In this document: in pieces, positions 1 to 12,103 of the stretch
How positions within the stretch are numbered: the stretch's first letter is position 1
Layout: every line of letters begins with the position of its first letter
Position numbers and translations under genes: made by a program
Assembly (NCBI GenBank): GCA_037576215.1
Contig: JBANDB010000007.1
Location: 775,001 to 839,000, forward strand
DNA from: Armillaria gallica
Lineage: Eukaryota > Basidiomycota > Agaricomycetes > Agaricales > Physalacriaceae
DNA length: 64,000 bases
Direction: 5' to 3'
The notes under the pieces: model-generated
What the model saw: the letters and a program-made list of their open reading frames with translations, nothing else
The model's database searches: none
What the model was told of the DNA's origin: nothing

Positions 1-1
1 T

Positions 2-1288
2 ACACTTGCCCATGACTCCCTGGGCCACTTTGGTGGCAACAAGTCATACACTGCTCTGAGGGGCTCGTACTACTGGCCGAACATGAGGAAAGACCTGCTG
101 GATTCCTATGTTCTATCATGTTCTTCATGCCAATGTAACAAGTCCCGAACCAGCAAGGTTCCTGGACCCTTGCATTCCCTACCGGTGCCAGATGCACGTT
201 TTGATTCCGTCGCGATAGATTTCATGAGGCTGCTGCCTGCTGAGAATGGTTTGGATATGATCATCACAATGACCGATAGACTGGGAGCGGACATTCAAAT
301 CCTCCCTTGGAAGTCCACAGGCACTGCCGAAGACTTTGCTGCCATGTTCTTCAACAAATGGTACTGTGAAAATGGAATGCCGATGGAAATCATCAGTGAT
401 CAGGACAAACTCTTCGTCTCCAAGTTCTGGAAGGCATTCACGAAACTTGCAGGTGTCAAGCACAAAATGTCGACTGCATGGCATCCTCAGACTGATGGGT
501 CATCTGAACGATCTAATAAGACCGTGGTTCAAGCTCTCTGTTTCTATGTCGACTGCAACCAGAAGGGTTGGTCCACAAAACTACCGATCATGCGATTCAC
601 AATCATGAATACAGTCAACGCGTCCATGGGCTTCTCCCCTTTCCAGATAAAGACCAGCCATTCTCCCCGACTCATACCCTCTCTTGTAGTGAAACCACCC
701 AAGGATACTCCCTTTGACACAAAGGCATTCATGCAACATCTCCAGCTCGATATCAATGAGGCCATGGATGCACTCATTACTGCAAAAATCGACCAATCCC
801 ATTTCGCTAATTGCTCCCGCACTCCAGAAACCATGTACAACATTGGTGACTGTGTAATGCTATCTACTGTGAACCATCGACAAGAGTATGCACACAAGGG
901 GTCAAAACGCTGCACGAAATTTATGCCCAGGTTTGATGGACCCTTTACAGTTATTGATGCAAACCCTGCAAAATCGTCCTATACTCTCAATCTCCCATCA
1001 TCATTGATACACCCAACATTTCATGTGTCTCTCCTGAAACCTTATCATTCTAATGATCCTGATCAATTCCCTCTCCGAGAACCCCCACGCCCTGGGCCCA
1101 TCATAACAGCAAACGGTGCCGAAGAATTTGCCGTCGATAAGATTGTCAATGCATGACGCTGGGGTAAAGGTTGGCATTACCTCGTCCGTTATGTAGGTTT
1201 CGGACCGGAGGACGACGAGTGGCTGTTGGGCAGCGAGCTTGAAGATAACGAAGCACTTGACATGTGGCTGACTGAGAATCTGAGATGA
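2..1288 (+). pseudogene. Ty3/gypsy integrase with chromodomain, 3' part of pol, broken by one TGA
   Basis: The frame is open from the window edge to 1153. It holds the integrase zinc-binding HHCC module (H-x-G-H-F-G near 20-40, then C-x2-C near 118-130) and the DD35E core: Asp in AIDF (residue 46 counted from the ATG at 83), Asp in ISDQD (106) and Glu in SSERS (142), with 35 residues between the last two. The C-terminal linker is typical of chromoviruses. A TGA at 1154-1156 stops the frame, but the same frame continues to 1288 and reads as a chromodomain (HYLVRYVGFGPEDDEW). The TGA stands where an Arg codon is expected, so CGA to TGA is the simplest explanation. Reverse transcriptase and gag lie outside the window. 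The product would integrate retroelement cDNA; this copy would lack its chromatin-targeting domain. Confidence 0.9.
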
Positions 1289-1316
1289 CAGCCTAAGTTT
1301 TTGAAGTATGGGTGGG

Positions 1317-1480
1317 TGTAACCCACAAGGATTACGTGTTATGTTCCTTTGTTTACCTGTAGTGTTAGATGCTTCCATGGATCCTGATCAGATCTGGCAT
1401 TCTCTTTCTTTACCTTGTATTATTCCGTTCATACCGCAACAGAGTTGATTCCTATTCTGTTGCACGTGTTCAGTGTCCCC
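1317..1480 (+). repeat. Probable truncated 3' LTR of the gypsy element
   Basis: A purine-rich tract (1305-1316) precedes TGTAACCCACAAGG, which looks like a polypurine tract followed by an LTR starting with TG. HET-related coding sequence begins about 165 bp later without an LTR end or target duplication, so the LTR appears truncated. No second copy is in the window to define it. Confidence 0.35.
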
Positions 1481-4400
1481 AGCATTGGGCTGGGTTCCAT
1501 GCATCTTGGAGAAATATGACTTTGGCACCGCATATGCTCATCTCCGCCCATTTCGGTATAACGACTTGACCACTATGGTAGATGATTTATCTGAGCATGA
1601 AGTGCAGTACCAAAGGATGGTGGAAGACGTACCTGTCAAGGACATAATTATCTACCTGCATGTGCCTTCTCGACATGTATGGGATTTGTATAGTAATTGG
1701 GTGGTGCCATGGTGCATCACCTGACAAAGGCCATGGATAAATGTCTTTGCGAGGACATGTTGACAGCTATCAATGGCCATGAATGGCCCATACCAATCCC
1801 TAAAGTCATGAGCTTGGATCAAATCCAGATTGAGATGCTCAATCTTGGTGCAGAATATGTCTGGTTGGATGTGCTTTGTTTGAGACAGGAAGGTGGGCCA
1901 ATGGAGGATCTGCATGTGGAGCAAGGGGCTACTGGAATGAAAAAAAATGACATGGGGTCGATTAATATTTTTCATGCACTGAGCTTGGACCTACCTACCT
2001 CCATGTGACAATTATGACATCACATATCCATTTTGGGTAGGACAGCTGTTGCTGCTCGATGATGTGGTGCTCTCGCTTCACTTCAATCTCTCTTCCTTGC
2101 TTTCAATTGCCTTCCTACCAGCTTGCCAGTGTCAAGATAGCATCTCACAATATATCTGATACAATAGTCCATGTTTCAGATCAACAATACATCCATTAAT
2201 CCCCCCTGCAGCGGTCAGCTCACCAACTGCCTATTCTTGTGCTTTTCAAATCCTCTTTTTCTTTGTGCACACATTGCAGCATGAACATGATGCAACTGAG
2301 ACATAGTTGACTTGTAAACATTTGTAAACACTCAAGATGGAGCTGGAATACACAAAGTGTGAGCCTTTGTCATTATTTAAATTATTAGCACAGAGATACT
2401 TACCCATATTGTTTTGCAGCCTTTATTTGAACAGCCAATGATTCGATCGATTCTGTTCTTGGACCACACCTCTGCAATAACAATCTCTCAAGCTGTCATG
2501 TGTCAATGTCAACATCTCTGCATTTTGCTCTCCCTGATTGATGAATCGATGAAGGATCAAACCTATGTCAGTATCACCTAGTGCCGCTATTACAGGCCCA
2601 CCAGAATTTGAGGAATGGAGGCATTAGCAGGTGCAAGTGAAGTGCGAATAGCAGAATCTGCTGTATTGAGAGCAGACAAGGTATGGCTGGGCAATGTTGC
2701 TGGTGGAGATGCAGTTGTTGTGGATATTTCAGTGCATTCATTCTCTTCTACTCCTTCACGGCCTGACTGATTAATGTTTTAACCCTCATCGTGAGGCCAG
2801 TTTTATTTGCTGAGCCTGTAGTCATCCCCACCACTTGGCTTGTCCTCCTCAGTTGTATCATCATTGTTGGGCCTATCGTTAGCAGTATCAGTTGCATCAA
2901 TATCGGCCTCATTGTCAAGATCTGTAGTCCTATTCCAAACTCAATAAACTTATGTATTCTTGTAATGAAATCCAACTGCTCACCTTCGTGCTAGCTGAGA
3001 AGAGTGCACCTCAGAAATTTCAAGAGGTCCAAGTTCATCTTTCTTCTGCAGCTGCTTATTTTTCTTCTTTGGTTGGGGAACTTTCTTTCACTCTTCCCAT
3101 ACCTTATCCATGGCAACCTTCTTAGCTCTTGGAAGGTCCCACAGATGCTTCAATTGGCTCAAATCAGCAGTGGGATGTCAATCAATTGAGAAAATATAGT
3201 AGTTCATTTTTATTTTTTTTCAACATCACTCTGGACCTACCTACCTGCCCGGTGTACCGGGCCGACATTCCAGTAGCCCCTTGATGTGGAGGAATGGAAG
3301 GTGGATGTGCCCACCATTGGATCTGTGTATGCTGGGGCTGATAAGATTGTGTGCTACTTGAGTGGGCTGGGACAGCCTTTGACTACAAAGGCTGGTGACT
3401 TTGAGAATGACCAGTGTTGGTTCAAGTGTGCATGGACCCTGCAGGAGATCAGTGAGCATATGATTATTGGTGGAGACACTAGTCATGAAGATATGCAAGT
3501 CATGTTTGAGGAGAAACTGTCAAGGCTGCAAAGAATACATGGTCAACATTGTGTATATAATGTGCTGTCACAGATGCAGGAGCAGGTGTTGACAAACCTT
3601 GTAGACAAAGTTGCAGGCATGGCATACCTTCTGCATTCAGACTCTATACCAGCATACCATGGAGAGCAGTCTGAGGAGAATGTATGGTCATTGCTGGTGG
3701 ATGTGGCAGCACACCAGTGCCAGTGGGATTTACTCTTCCTGTATCCCCAACCTCATGATAGAACCAAAGCTTGGTGACCATCATGGAGGCAGGTCATAAC
3801 AGTGATACCTCAAGGGCAGCACCACTCAAATCTTTAGATTGGTTGCTGGAATCAGGATGGTAAGACAGATGCCAATGCATACTACAATGGATACATCATT
3901 GAAAATGCCTTTATCCAAGGATTGTTTGAGGTGCATGACTTGCTGGAGAAGTTTGCCAAAGAGTTTGGCTTTTCAGAGTTGGACATGAAGACATTGGCTG
4001 TGCATATCAAGTCTGTCGAGGAGTTCTACATGTTTGCCAAGGAGTTTGCCAAAGAGTTTAAGAAGGAGCTGGTTGAGTCAGCCAACAAGTCAGCCCAGGA
4101 GTGGGCCCAAGAGGTTGGCCCAGGGGGTTTAGCCAGGGGACTATCTTTTTGAAAGGAGTTTTTGAGAGGAGTTTTAAGAGTGCTAATAAGGAGCATGCTA
4201 AGAAGCATGCTTGGTGGGCTGCTTGGGAGGCTGAGTGGGAGGCTGAGTGGGAGGCTCAGGAGAGGGCTCCATGGGATGCTGCTCAGTGGAGGGAGAGGTC
4301 TAGGAAGAGGGATGCTACAGAGAGGTTTGCAGAGAGGTTTGCAAAGAGGTTTGCTCAGGAATTTGTCAAATATACTAAGGAGTTAGACTTGGGGGAAGGT

Positions 4401-4677
4401 GCTATAGGGCTGGGCAGCTTGTTGTTAAAGATTACACCAGAACAGAGTGTAGTTTTAGGATCGCTGCCAGCTATCAGTACCTCATACCAGATGGAGCATA
4501 CACCTTGCTAGGTACCACAGCCAAATCAAGCAGCATATACTGGGTAATTGGGAAGAGATTGTCAGATGGGAGGCTAAAGAAGTTGTCAATAGCCCAAATG
4601 AGTGTGGAAGTGGCCTCAATGGATTCATTGATGTCACAGTCCATTGCTCAAAGGGCTTCTATTACCATCCTTGCTTA
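1473..4677 (+). pseudogene. HET-domain (heterokaryon-incompatibility type) protein, fragmented
   Basis: Two pieces belong to one protein. The 5' piece (1487-1921) includes FGTAYAHLRPFRYNDL and YVWLDVLCLRQEGG, the latter being the second conserved block of HET domains. The 3' piece (3292-3777) continues directly with EWKVDVPTIGSVY and CWFKCAWTLQEI, the third block. A hAT element separates them; removing it and one target duplication rejoins the frame. Further damage: a frameshift near 1690-1700 and a TGA at 3775-3777 where the family has Arg, after which the same frame continues. Downstream (3895-4390) is a degenerate repetitive tail (FAKEFAKEF, WEAEWEAEW, RFAERFAKRF) spread over different frames, then a short conserved-looking end (YQYLIPDGAYTLLGTT) to 4677. 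HET proteins trigger cell death on non-self recognition; this copy cannot be translated intact. The N-terminus is missing. Confidence 0.75.
1922..3283. mobile_element. hAT-superfamily non-autonomous DNA transposon inserted in the HET gene
   Basis: The ends are perfect 18-bp terminal inverted repeats: CAAGGGGCTACTGGAATG at 1922-1939 and its exact complement at 3266-3283. Both sides carry an identical 8-bp target duplication, ATGTGGAG (1914-1921 and 3284-3291). An 8-bp duplication with TIRs starting CAAGGG is characteristic of hAT elements. Just inside the right end lies a hairpin-forming palindrome (GCCCGGTGTACCGGGC, about 3247-3262), and TGGACCTACCTACCT occurs near both ends in direct orientation (about 1986 and 3231). 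I see no transposase open reading frame in the 1,362 bp, so the element would depend on a transposase supplied elsewhere. The perfect TIRs and duplication suggest a fairly recent insertion. Confidence 0.9.
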
Positions 4678-5813
4678 ATGTGAATACTTATTTGCCATAC
4701 ATTTTGAACAGGATGAATCTGGTGCTATTCAAAAGCAGGTTATCAGGTTTATATGCATTGCTTCTTGAAATGTTTAGCATACCTTGTAGTTATTCCCCAT
4801 CAAAAAAATCATATAAGAAATGAACATATCAGAATGTCTGCATCTATGTACTGGGACAACTCAACAATAAGGACTCTAGTTGAACTTGCAGAGTAGTGAG
4901 AAGAATGTGTAATAGTTTGAGCAGAAGGGACTCTCAACTCTTATTGATATATAACAGTTTACTTGCAGATCTGATATCTAATAGAAACCTCATTAGGACA
5001 GTGAAAACAGTCTCGAGTCTCATACCTGTTTTCTTCCTCAGGGTAAATTTGTGGTCAAGTAGGAAGCTAGAAGTATGGCCTGTGTTCGTTTTCCAGTCTG
5101 GTCTGTCATTGTTCATGTAAGGGCTGACAGAACATTGGCCCGAAAATAAGGACTTCTGTACATATCATCGTCATCATTCCATCTCAAGTGTATTTCCCGT
5201 GTCTCTTCCAAAGATTGCCGTATCTTCTACTCTGAGCTAGTGAGGCCGATGAGCGTCGTATCATCGATTTTGACTGGCTAGATTCTAGAGCGGGATGGCT
5301 ATCTTGAAAGTCAGAAGTGCTAAAGTATAAAAAGGTACGAAATACACGTAAATTCTCGCCATAGAGCGTGTTTCCATTCCCTTTGCCGAGTCCTTGCTGT
5401 ACGACGTTATTGCAGAACCCTGGCATCGAACATACGCAAAAATGGTGCGCATTGGCTGGTCTTTTCTGTATCGTCAGTTTCATTTCAAATTACAAACACT
5501 GTGTCGAATTCAAAGTCATCCCTCAGTGAAGCGACAACCAATGTGCATCGTTCTTCAGATTAGGGTGAGGCCTGTCCGTGGGCAAACAAGAAGGATAACG
5601 TCCGTCAAGCGATCTCAGAAGCAGTGCTTTAAATTGATGTCAGAATTGGTTGCCGGTGTTCAAAGACAGAGGTTATTTTAGTTGAAAACACTGAACTGTG
5701 TATTCAAGATAATTCGCGATACAGAAGATGCTATCATCAATGAAAGTTGGTGGCAGATATAGGGTTATGGATGCCTTAACGTTGCAATGAGCTTTCTACT
5801 GCGATGCTAGAAG
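4678..5813. other. No gene recognised
   Basis: AT-rich sequence up to about 5160, then more balanced composition. Only short open segments without homology that I can name and without clear splice structure. Confidence 0.5.
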
Positions 5814-6098
5814 TCAGACAGACATACCCTCTTCGTCTTCCAACAGCTTTCGCTCCTTGAACTGATGGATCCATGCCCAATCAGCCACGGCGGAATGTCT
5901 TCTGCTGTGTGACGACAAGGAATTGACCGTACGGTACCTCTCCAGCCATGGAGAACCTTGGACCCATACGGCTGATCCGTAGGTCAATGCCGCAAGAAAT
6001 TCTGTCACTGGCAGCCAATTTTCGACCGTTTGTATTGTAGACGATGTCGGGGCAAACGCCTTGGCCGGGAGATCACTGATTTCCGTATGCCATTCCAC
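5814..6098 (-). CDS. Unrecognised short ORF, possible exon
   Basis: A 94-residue open frame starts with an ATG at 6096-6098 and ends at a TGA at 5814. A splice-donor-like GTATGT lies at its end, so it could be the first exon of a gene whose remainder is unclear. Composition is plausible for a soluble protein (Trp-rich stretch VENWLPVTEF, WVQGSPWLERY), but I recognise no domain. It ends about 60 bp left of the proposed Helitron 5' end. It may be coding or chance. Confidence 0.25.
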   Translation of the reverse strand: MEWHTEISDLPAKAFAPTSSTIQTVENWLPVTEFLAALTYGSAVWVQGSPWLERYRTVNSLSSHSRRHSAVADWAWIHQFKERKLLEDEEGMSV

Positions 6099-7029
6099 AT
6101 GACGTTAAGTCAAGCAAGATGGGACGAGATATCAACTCGGAAGAGATCAAGGAGAGATCTATATATTAATACAGGTTGATGATGACAAATATAGCGGACT
6201 TTGAATTTTCCGGCCATTGCCAGACCATGGCATTATCTGGCTGAGTTTCAATTCCGCCGCAATGCCACCTGCAATTTTCGTGCTCTTGCCATCTGCCCCC
6301 TGCTCCCGTGCTCCGTTTCGCGTCCCCTGTGCCGTGTCGCCCCAGGTAAGCATTAGTTCCTTCTTTGATGATGTTAGCCCATCTGATCACGCTCTTTTAG
6401 GCTATTTTAGTACCTTTTTCACGGTACTGCTCATCAATCTTTGATGGAGGCTGTTTTTGACTGATTGTCCCTTCAGGTGTTCTTGCCCCAGGTTCCTGTT
6501 TGCTCTCACAGGAGTGACTTCCCTTTGCTTCTGGAGTCTGTCTTTGGTTGCTTTCTGTTCAGATCATTTGCACAGAGTAGATCAAGGTGCCGCTGGGTGA
6601 TCCCCTCAATTTCTGTGTCAAAGCAAAGACGAGAGCTCTCAGATTTGGTTCTGAGCCTCTTTCCTTTCTTTAGGGCACAGTTATTGGTGACAAGCCTACC
6701 CTCCTGCACGCCTGTGAATAGGGGCCTCTGTCAAGCGCAACAAGTCAGGGAGATTGGTGTGGCGGGACCAATTGGGTATTTGTGTTCACACAGATATAGT
6801 TGCCCCCCCTTCCATTTGTGGAAGTGTAGCTCCATAACTGCTGTTGTTGCATCAAATTCCTCTGTACCAAATTTTGTGGTCCGTCTGCAATCAATTATAG
6901 GTTTCTACAGTAGAGAGGTTTGTTACTCTGTGATTGAGTCCATTGCTGCCATCTGTTTGTACCCTGCAATGTATGTGTTTTTTATATCTGATAGATTGGG
7001 TGAGATGCTCATAGCTTTCCTCCAACAGG

Positions 7030-10000
7030 AATCCATCTACACCCTCCAGGAATGATGCCTTTGACTTTCCTCCCAGTACGCCTGAGCGTGATCGTCAGGC
7101 AGAGCGGGAGCATGATCGTATTCAACATCTTCAAATGACTTCTCCTTCTCATCGTCGTGGCCGATCTCCTCATCCAGGTCCTGATCCCAATATTCAACTT
7201 CCACGTTTTAACATCCCACCTGAGACCCACATTCCATCTCAACTGGATCGTCCACGTGAACATCCTATGCCTACAGTACCGCCTCATCCTGTTCTTCCCA
7301 CCAGAGGAGGGCATCGTAGGCAAGCACGTGGTGGTGCACCTGGCAGACAGTTGCCTGCACGTGATAATGCTTCTGTTCTGCAGCTTCCTTTGCCACCACA
7401 GGGCCGTGGGCGTGGTGGTGGACATAGACATGCATGAGGGAGAGGAGGTCACAGCCATGGGAATCATCCTTCACATGCATTGTCACCACCTGATATTGAT
7501 ATGATGAATTCTGTTGATGAATCCCAACAGTCACCACCTCTGCCTCCACCATCACCTACACCACCACCACCATCACCACCACCACCACCTCCTGTACCTC
7601 CAGTACCACCTACACCACCACCACCTGCACCACCTGTACCACCTACACCACCACCACCTCCCCCACCACCACCACCGCGACCAAGGACCATACCTTCCTT
7701 ACTTCCTTATGCGAGACGTCCATATGTTGAACCACATTCTCAGCAGAGTATTGGAAAAATGGAGTGGATTTGTAAACACTGTGGTGCACCACATTGGTAT
7801 AACGAGCATCTCAAGAACAAGTCAAGGACCAGACCCCGTTTTGGCATGTGCTGCTTGCAAGGACAGGTTAAACTCCCTAATCTCCGTCCTGCTCCTGGCA
7901 TTCTCCGAAATCTTCTGTGTGGCATCAGTCCAATGTCTGATACTTTTATGAAAAATATCCGACAGTACAATGCAGCTTTAGCATTTACATCAGTGGCCGT
8001 AAAGGTGGATGAGGCATTTACAAATTCTTCTGGACCATACTCCTTCCATATATCTGGTGAGCTTCACCATCGGATGGGATCTCTGCTACCTGGAGAAAAC
8101 CAAAAGATGTCTTATGCACAGCTGTATATACATGATCCGATGGAGGCATTGGGAATGCGTAATCGTCGCAATCCTAATCTGAAGCCTGAGATTATGTCTG
8201 CACTGCAGGGATTGCTCCATGATGTAAATCCATATGTCCCATTATATCGACACGCCTATCTCATTATGAAGGACAAACCCTGTGAGGAGTATCCAAATCT
8301 TGAAGTGCGACTGCATGTGGGCGATGGCACTGATGGTCGGCGGTACAATCTGCCAATAGCAAATGAGTTGGCTGCTGTCATTCCTGGAGATGGATCAGAG
8401 CCAGTGAAGAATGAACGGGATATTGTCTTACGCATGCATGATCAATCTCTTAAATGCATCAGCCAGCTACATCCAAGCTATCAGTCTCTTCATTATGTTC
8501 TTCTCTTTCCTTATGGAGAACTGGGTTGGAATCGATATATCCCTCTGGAGGAGACAGGAACCCATACAGAGCGTAAAAAGGTCACCCAACATGTGTATTA
8601 TGCTTATCGTCTTCATGAGTGCCCAACTGTTGAACCAGATGCACCATTGTTTAAAGGAGGGAGCCTGACCCAGCAGTATGTTGTGGATGCATGGGCTTCA
8701 ATTGAACAAAGTGATCTCAACTGGGTTTGGAACAATCAGAAAACTATCCATGCAGGTCTGTATAAGGGAGTGGTGGATGCAACTACTAATGCTGATGGAT
8801 TGCAAGACTCTGGCCAGCGTATTGTCCTTCCTTCATCACATACCGGCAGTCCCCATGCGATGTATCAGCTGTATCAGGACTCTATGGCAATTTGTAGAGC
8901 TTTGCAGAAGCCAGATATCTTTCTTATGATGACAGCAAACCCAAAGTGGCCAGAAATTGTTGAGGCTCTAAAGCGCACAGATGGACCTGATCAGAAAGTG
9001 GAGGATCGACCAGATATTGTGGCCAGGGTCTTTCAGTTGAAGAAAGAGGCCTTACTACAGGAAATTAAAAAGGGTGGAATATTTGGCAAAGTCAGGGCTG
9101 TTGTGCATACTATCGAATTTCAGAAGCGTGGACTCCCTCATATGCATCTTCTGATTTTTCTGGATCCAGAAGACAAGATTCACTTACCTGCTGATGCCGA
9201 TTCAGTCTCATGTGCTCAGATACCTGATCCTGAAACACATCCAATTCTTCATGAGGTGGTTACAAAATGCATGGTTCATGGTCCCTGTGATCATCGCTGC
9301 AAGGGGCCTGATGGTCGCTGTACAAAGAATTTTCCAAAGGAGTTCAATGAGCAGACAGAATTCACCACTGATGGATATCCTAATCTGGCACGCCCCAACA
9401 ATGGTCGCGAGTATGTCAAGATGCATGGTGAAACCCGAACTGTCTATACCAACCGTGATATTGTCCCATATAATCCCTATCTCAGTGCACAATACAATTG
9501 TCACATCAATGTGGAGGTCTGTGTGTCTGTTAAGGCCATAAAATATATCCACAAATACATCTACAAGGGCCACGATAGGACTACATTGGAGGTTCAGGAT
9601 CATGATGAAATCAAGGAGTTTTTGGACGCACGTTACATCTCTGCTATCGAGTCATGCTGGAGAATCTTTTCTTTCCGACTACATCAGGAGGAGCCAAATG
9701 TTGTGCATCTGCAGGTCCATCTTCCTGATGAACATCTCATCACATATGATGAGACCGACAGTCCAGAAGAGATCTTAGCAGCAGCTGAGGCAAAGACAAC
9801 AACTCTGTTACAATGGTTCAATCTTAACAAAAAAGATCCCAGTGCACGTCAGTATCTGTATCAAGATATTCCTGCCCACTATACCTGGAACAAGAACAAG
9901 AAATGCTGGAAGACATGCAAAAGACACACAACCATTGGTGGTACTATTGGCCGAATGTATCAGGCTGCCCCCTCATCTGGGGAGCGGTTCTATCTGCGGC

Positions 10001-11945
10001 TTCTTTTGACAGCTGTTGCTGGCACTCAATCTTTCCAACATCTACGCACTGTCAATAATGTGGAGTGTGCTACCTTCAAGGAGGCATGCATAGCCATGGG
10101 TTTGCTGGAAAATGATAATGAATGGAGGCAATGCTTAGAGGAGGCTGCAATTATGCAGTCAGGAGCACAGTTGTGATCATTATTTGTGACCCTCCTTCTC
10201 TTCTGCCAGCCAGCAAAGCCAGATGAGCTGTGGGAGGAGTTTAAGGAGAACATTTGTGATGATCTGGCACACAAGCTCCGCCAACGTGATGTTCCAAATC
10301 CAACAGATGCTCAGCTCTATGATTTTGGTCTTCATCTTATTGATAAACTCCTTCAATCTCATGGTCGTCGTCTCTCTGAGTGGACCCAGATGCCAGTCTC
10401 TACCATGGACTGGGCTGCTTATGAGGATAATCCTCTTCTGGCTGCACAGCTGGCCTATGATATCCCATCTCTGCAGCAATTAGTTGCTAACAACCTTCAA
10501 ACATTCAATGAAGAGCAAATGACTGCTTACAATATTGTGGTTGACTCTGCTATGAATGAACGAGGGAAATTGGTATTTCTGCATAGTGCTGGAGGTGGTG
10601 GAAAGACTTTTGTATGCAATACTATTGCAGCTGCTGTTCGTGCCCAAGGACAGATTGTATTGACCTGTGCCTCCTCCGGTATATCAGCAATTCTCTTAGT
10701 TGGAGGGCGTACAAGCCACAGCACCTTCAAAATTCCAATTCCCTCACATGATGATACAACATGCAACATTCGTAGAGGGACTCATCTGGCTGAACTTCTT
10801 TGTAGAACTTCTCTCATCATTTGGGATGAGGTTCCTATGCAGAACCGGCACGATATTGAGACTGTTGATCGTACTCTTCGTGATATCTGCAATAAGGATG
10901 CTCCTTTTGGTGGAAAAACAGTTCTTTTTGGTGGTATGTGTTTTTACTTTGAGCCACTATAGATCATCATTTCTGACTGTTTATTTTAGGAGACTTTCGT
11001 CAGACATTGCCAGTTGTTTCACGAGGATCACGGGAGCAGATTGTTGCAGCTTCATTTTGCCGTTCACCTTTATGGCCTCACATTGAAGTCATCCATTTGA
11101 AGAAAAACATGCGCCTGGATCAGACTCCTGAAAATGTAGAGTTTGCACGTTGGCTGCTTACAGTTGGTGCAGGTGAAGGACTCACTGAAGATCGAATCAT
11201 CTCTCTTCCTGCTTCCATGCGCCTTGCAGACTCTTCACTTTCTGGGCTCATCAGATACATTTATCCAAATATCACAGCTGGCAATTTTCAAGATCGCTTC
11301 TTTTTAGAAAGAACAATTCTCTCTGGATGCAATGATGATGTTGATAAAGTCAATCAGCAGGTTCTGGAGATGTTCCCAGGACAGGAGACAGTATATTGGA
11401 GTACTGACAAGATGATAGAGGATGAATTGGATGATGCTGCTACTCTCTATCCAGTTGAATTTCTTCAAAATTTCAATGCCTCCGGTTTACCATGTGCAAA
11501 GCTGGCTCTCAAGATTGGATGCCCTCTCATGCTCCTACGCAATCTGGATCCAGCAAATGGCCTATGCAATGGGACACGAATGATTCTCACACGCCTTCAT
11601 CCTCATGTATTGGAATGTCGTCTTCTCAGTGGCAACAATGCAGGCAAGACTGTCTTCATCCCACGTATCACAATCAATGCTGATACAGCTGAGCTCCCTA
11701 TCGCATTTTCACGTCGCCAATTTCCAGTCAGGCTGGCTTTTGCAATGACAATCAATAAGTCTCAAGGCCAGTCAGTTACCTATGTTGGATTGGATTTGCG
11801 TACTCCAGTTTTTTCACATGGACAACTCTATGTAGCACTTAGCCGTTGCACTTCTGGACAACGGATTCAAGTTCTCTTTCCAGATACAGAAAAGTATACA
11901 GACACTTTGAATATTGTATATCCTGAGGCTCTATTACCTTCATAA
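7030..11945 (+). pseudogene. Helitron Rep-helicase protein, about 1,620 codons with two in-frame TGA codons
   Basis: One frame runs from a splice acceptor (7028) to 10933, then after a 56-bp intron (10934-10989, GTATGT...TTTTAG) to the stop at 11945. The N-terminal part is Arg/Pro-rich with a poly-proline tract. The HUH endonuclease motif is GLPHMHLLIFL (about 9130), followed by the tyrosine motif KYIHKYIYKG (about 9541) that nicks DNA and holds the 5' end. The PIF1-type helicase has Walker A SAGGGGKTF, Walker B LIIWDEVPM, GGDFRQTLPV formed exactly across the intron, and the C-terminal TINKSQGQS and YVALSRC motifs. TGA codons at 7435-7437 and 10174-10176 interrupt an otherwise continuous frame; both fit CGA to TGA. 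An in-frame TAG at 7012 means the true start is spliced from upstream or is the ATG at 7135. The function is rolling-circle transposition; this copy needs two reversions to be autonomous. Confidence 0.9.
7531..7680 (+). repeat. Poly-proline-coding CCA/CCT triplet tract
   Basis: About 150 bp of almost pure proline codons (CCA, CCT, CCC) with interspersed Val, Thr, Ala and Ser lie in the Rep frame. They encode a disordered linker before the zinc-like and HUH regions. Such a tract is prone to length slippage. Confidence 0.85.
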
Positions 11946-12016
11946 TACATATTTTTCTTTCTAAACTAATAACTGACACTCCTAAGTAATAAGCCGGGTT
12001 TGGGGCGGGCCCCAAC

Positions 12017-12103
12017 AAGCCGAAGTCCCGTGTCGTAGTCAGGTTGCCAGGACCCGAGGTACGAGGGTCCGGCAATCGTGACGAAGACACGGGGCATAGG
12101 CTT
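12017..12103. repeat. Long imperfect hairpin, 39-nt arms and 9-nt loop
   Basis: The left arm (12017-12055) and right arm (12065-12103) are complementary over about three quarters of their length. Perfect blocks are AAGCC, CCCGTGTC, GTCA, TTGCC and GGACCC. The loop is GAGGTACGA. It lies just beyond the Helitron coding region at the start of the CpG-rich block. It could be a small MITE, part of the Helitron 3' region or a structured RNA; no flanking target duplication is obvious. Confidence 0.6.

Larger units (their letters stand above)
6158..11980 (+). mobile_element. Helitron (rolling-circle transposon), nearly intact; 3' end not located
   Basis: The Rep-helicase gene at 7030-11945 defines the element. 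The 5' end is proposed at 6158, where TCTATATATTAATACAGG follows an A, matching the Helitron rule (5'-TC, insertion between A and T). Between 6350 and 7028 lies a probable long intron or leader: GTAAGC follows CCCCAG near 6345, and a good acceptor (CCAACAG) ends at 7028. I could not fix the 3' end. A CTRR terminus preceded by a hairpin should lie downstream of 11945; a short GC hairpin (TTGGGGC..GCCCCAA) at about 12000-12014 and the long hairpin at 12017-12103 are nearby, but neither is followed by CTRR-T. Confidence 0.75.

Noticed and set aside
7464..7691. Glycine-rich minus-strand ORF
   Set aside because: Exact shadow of the poly-proline tract of the Helitron Rep frame.
11966..11970. CTAA-T as the Helitron 3' terminus
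   Set aside because: Fits CTRR-T but no hairpin lies just upstream, which Helitron ends require; left unresolved.
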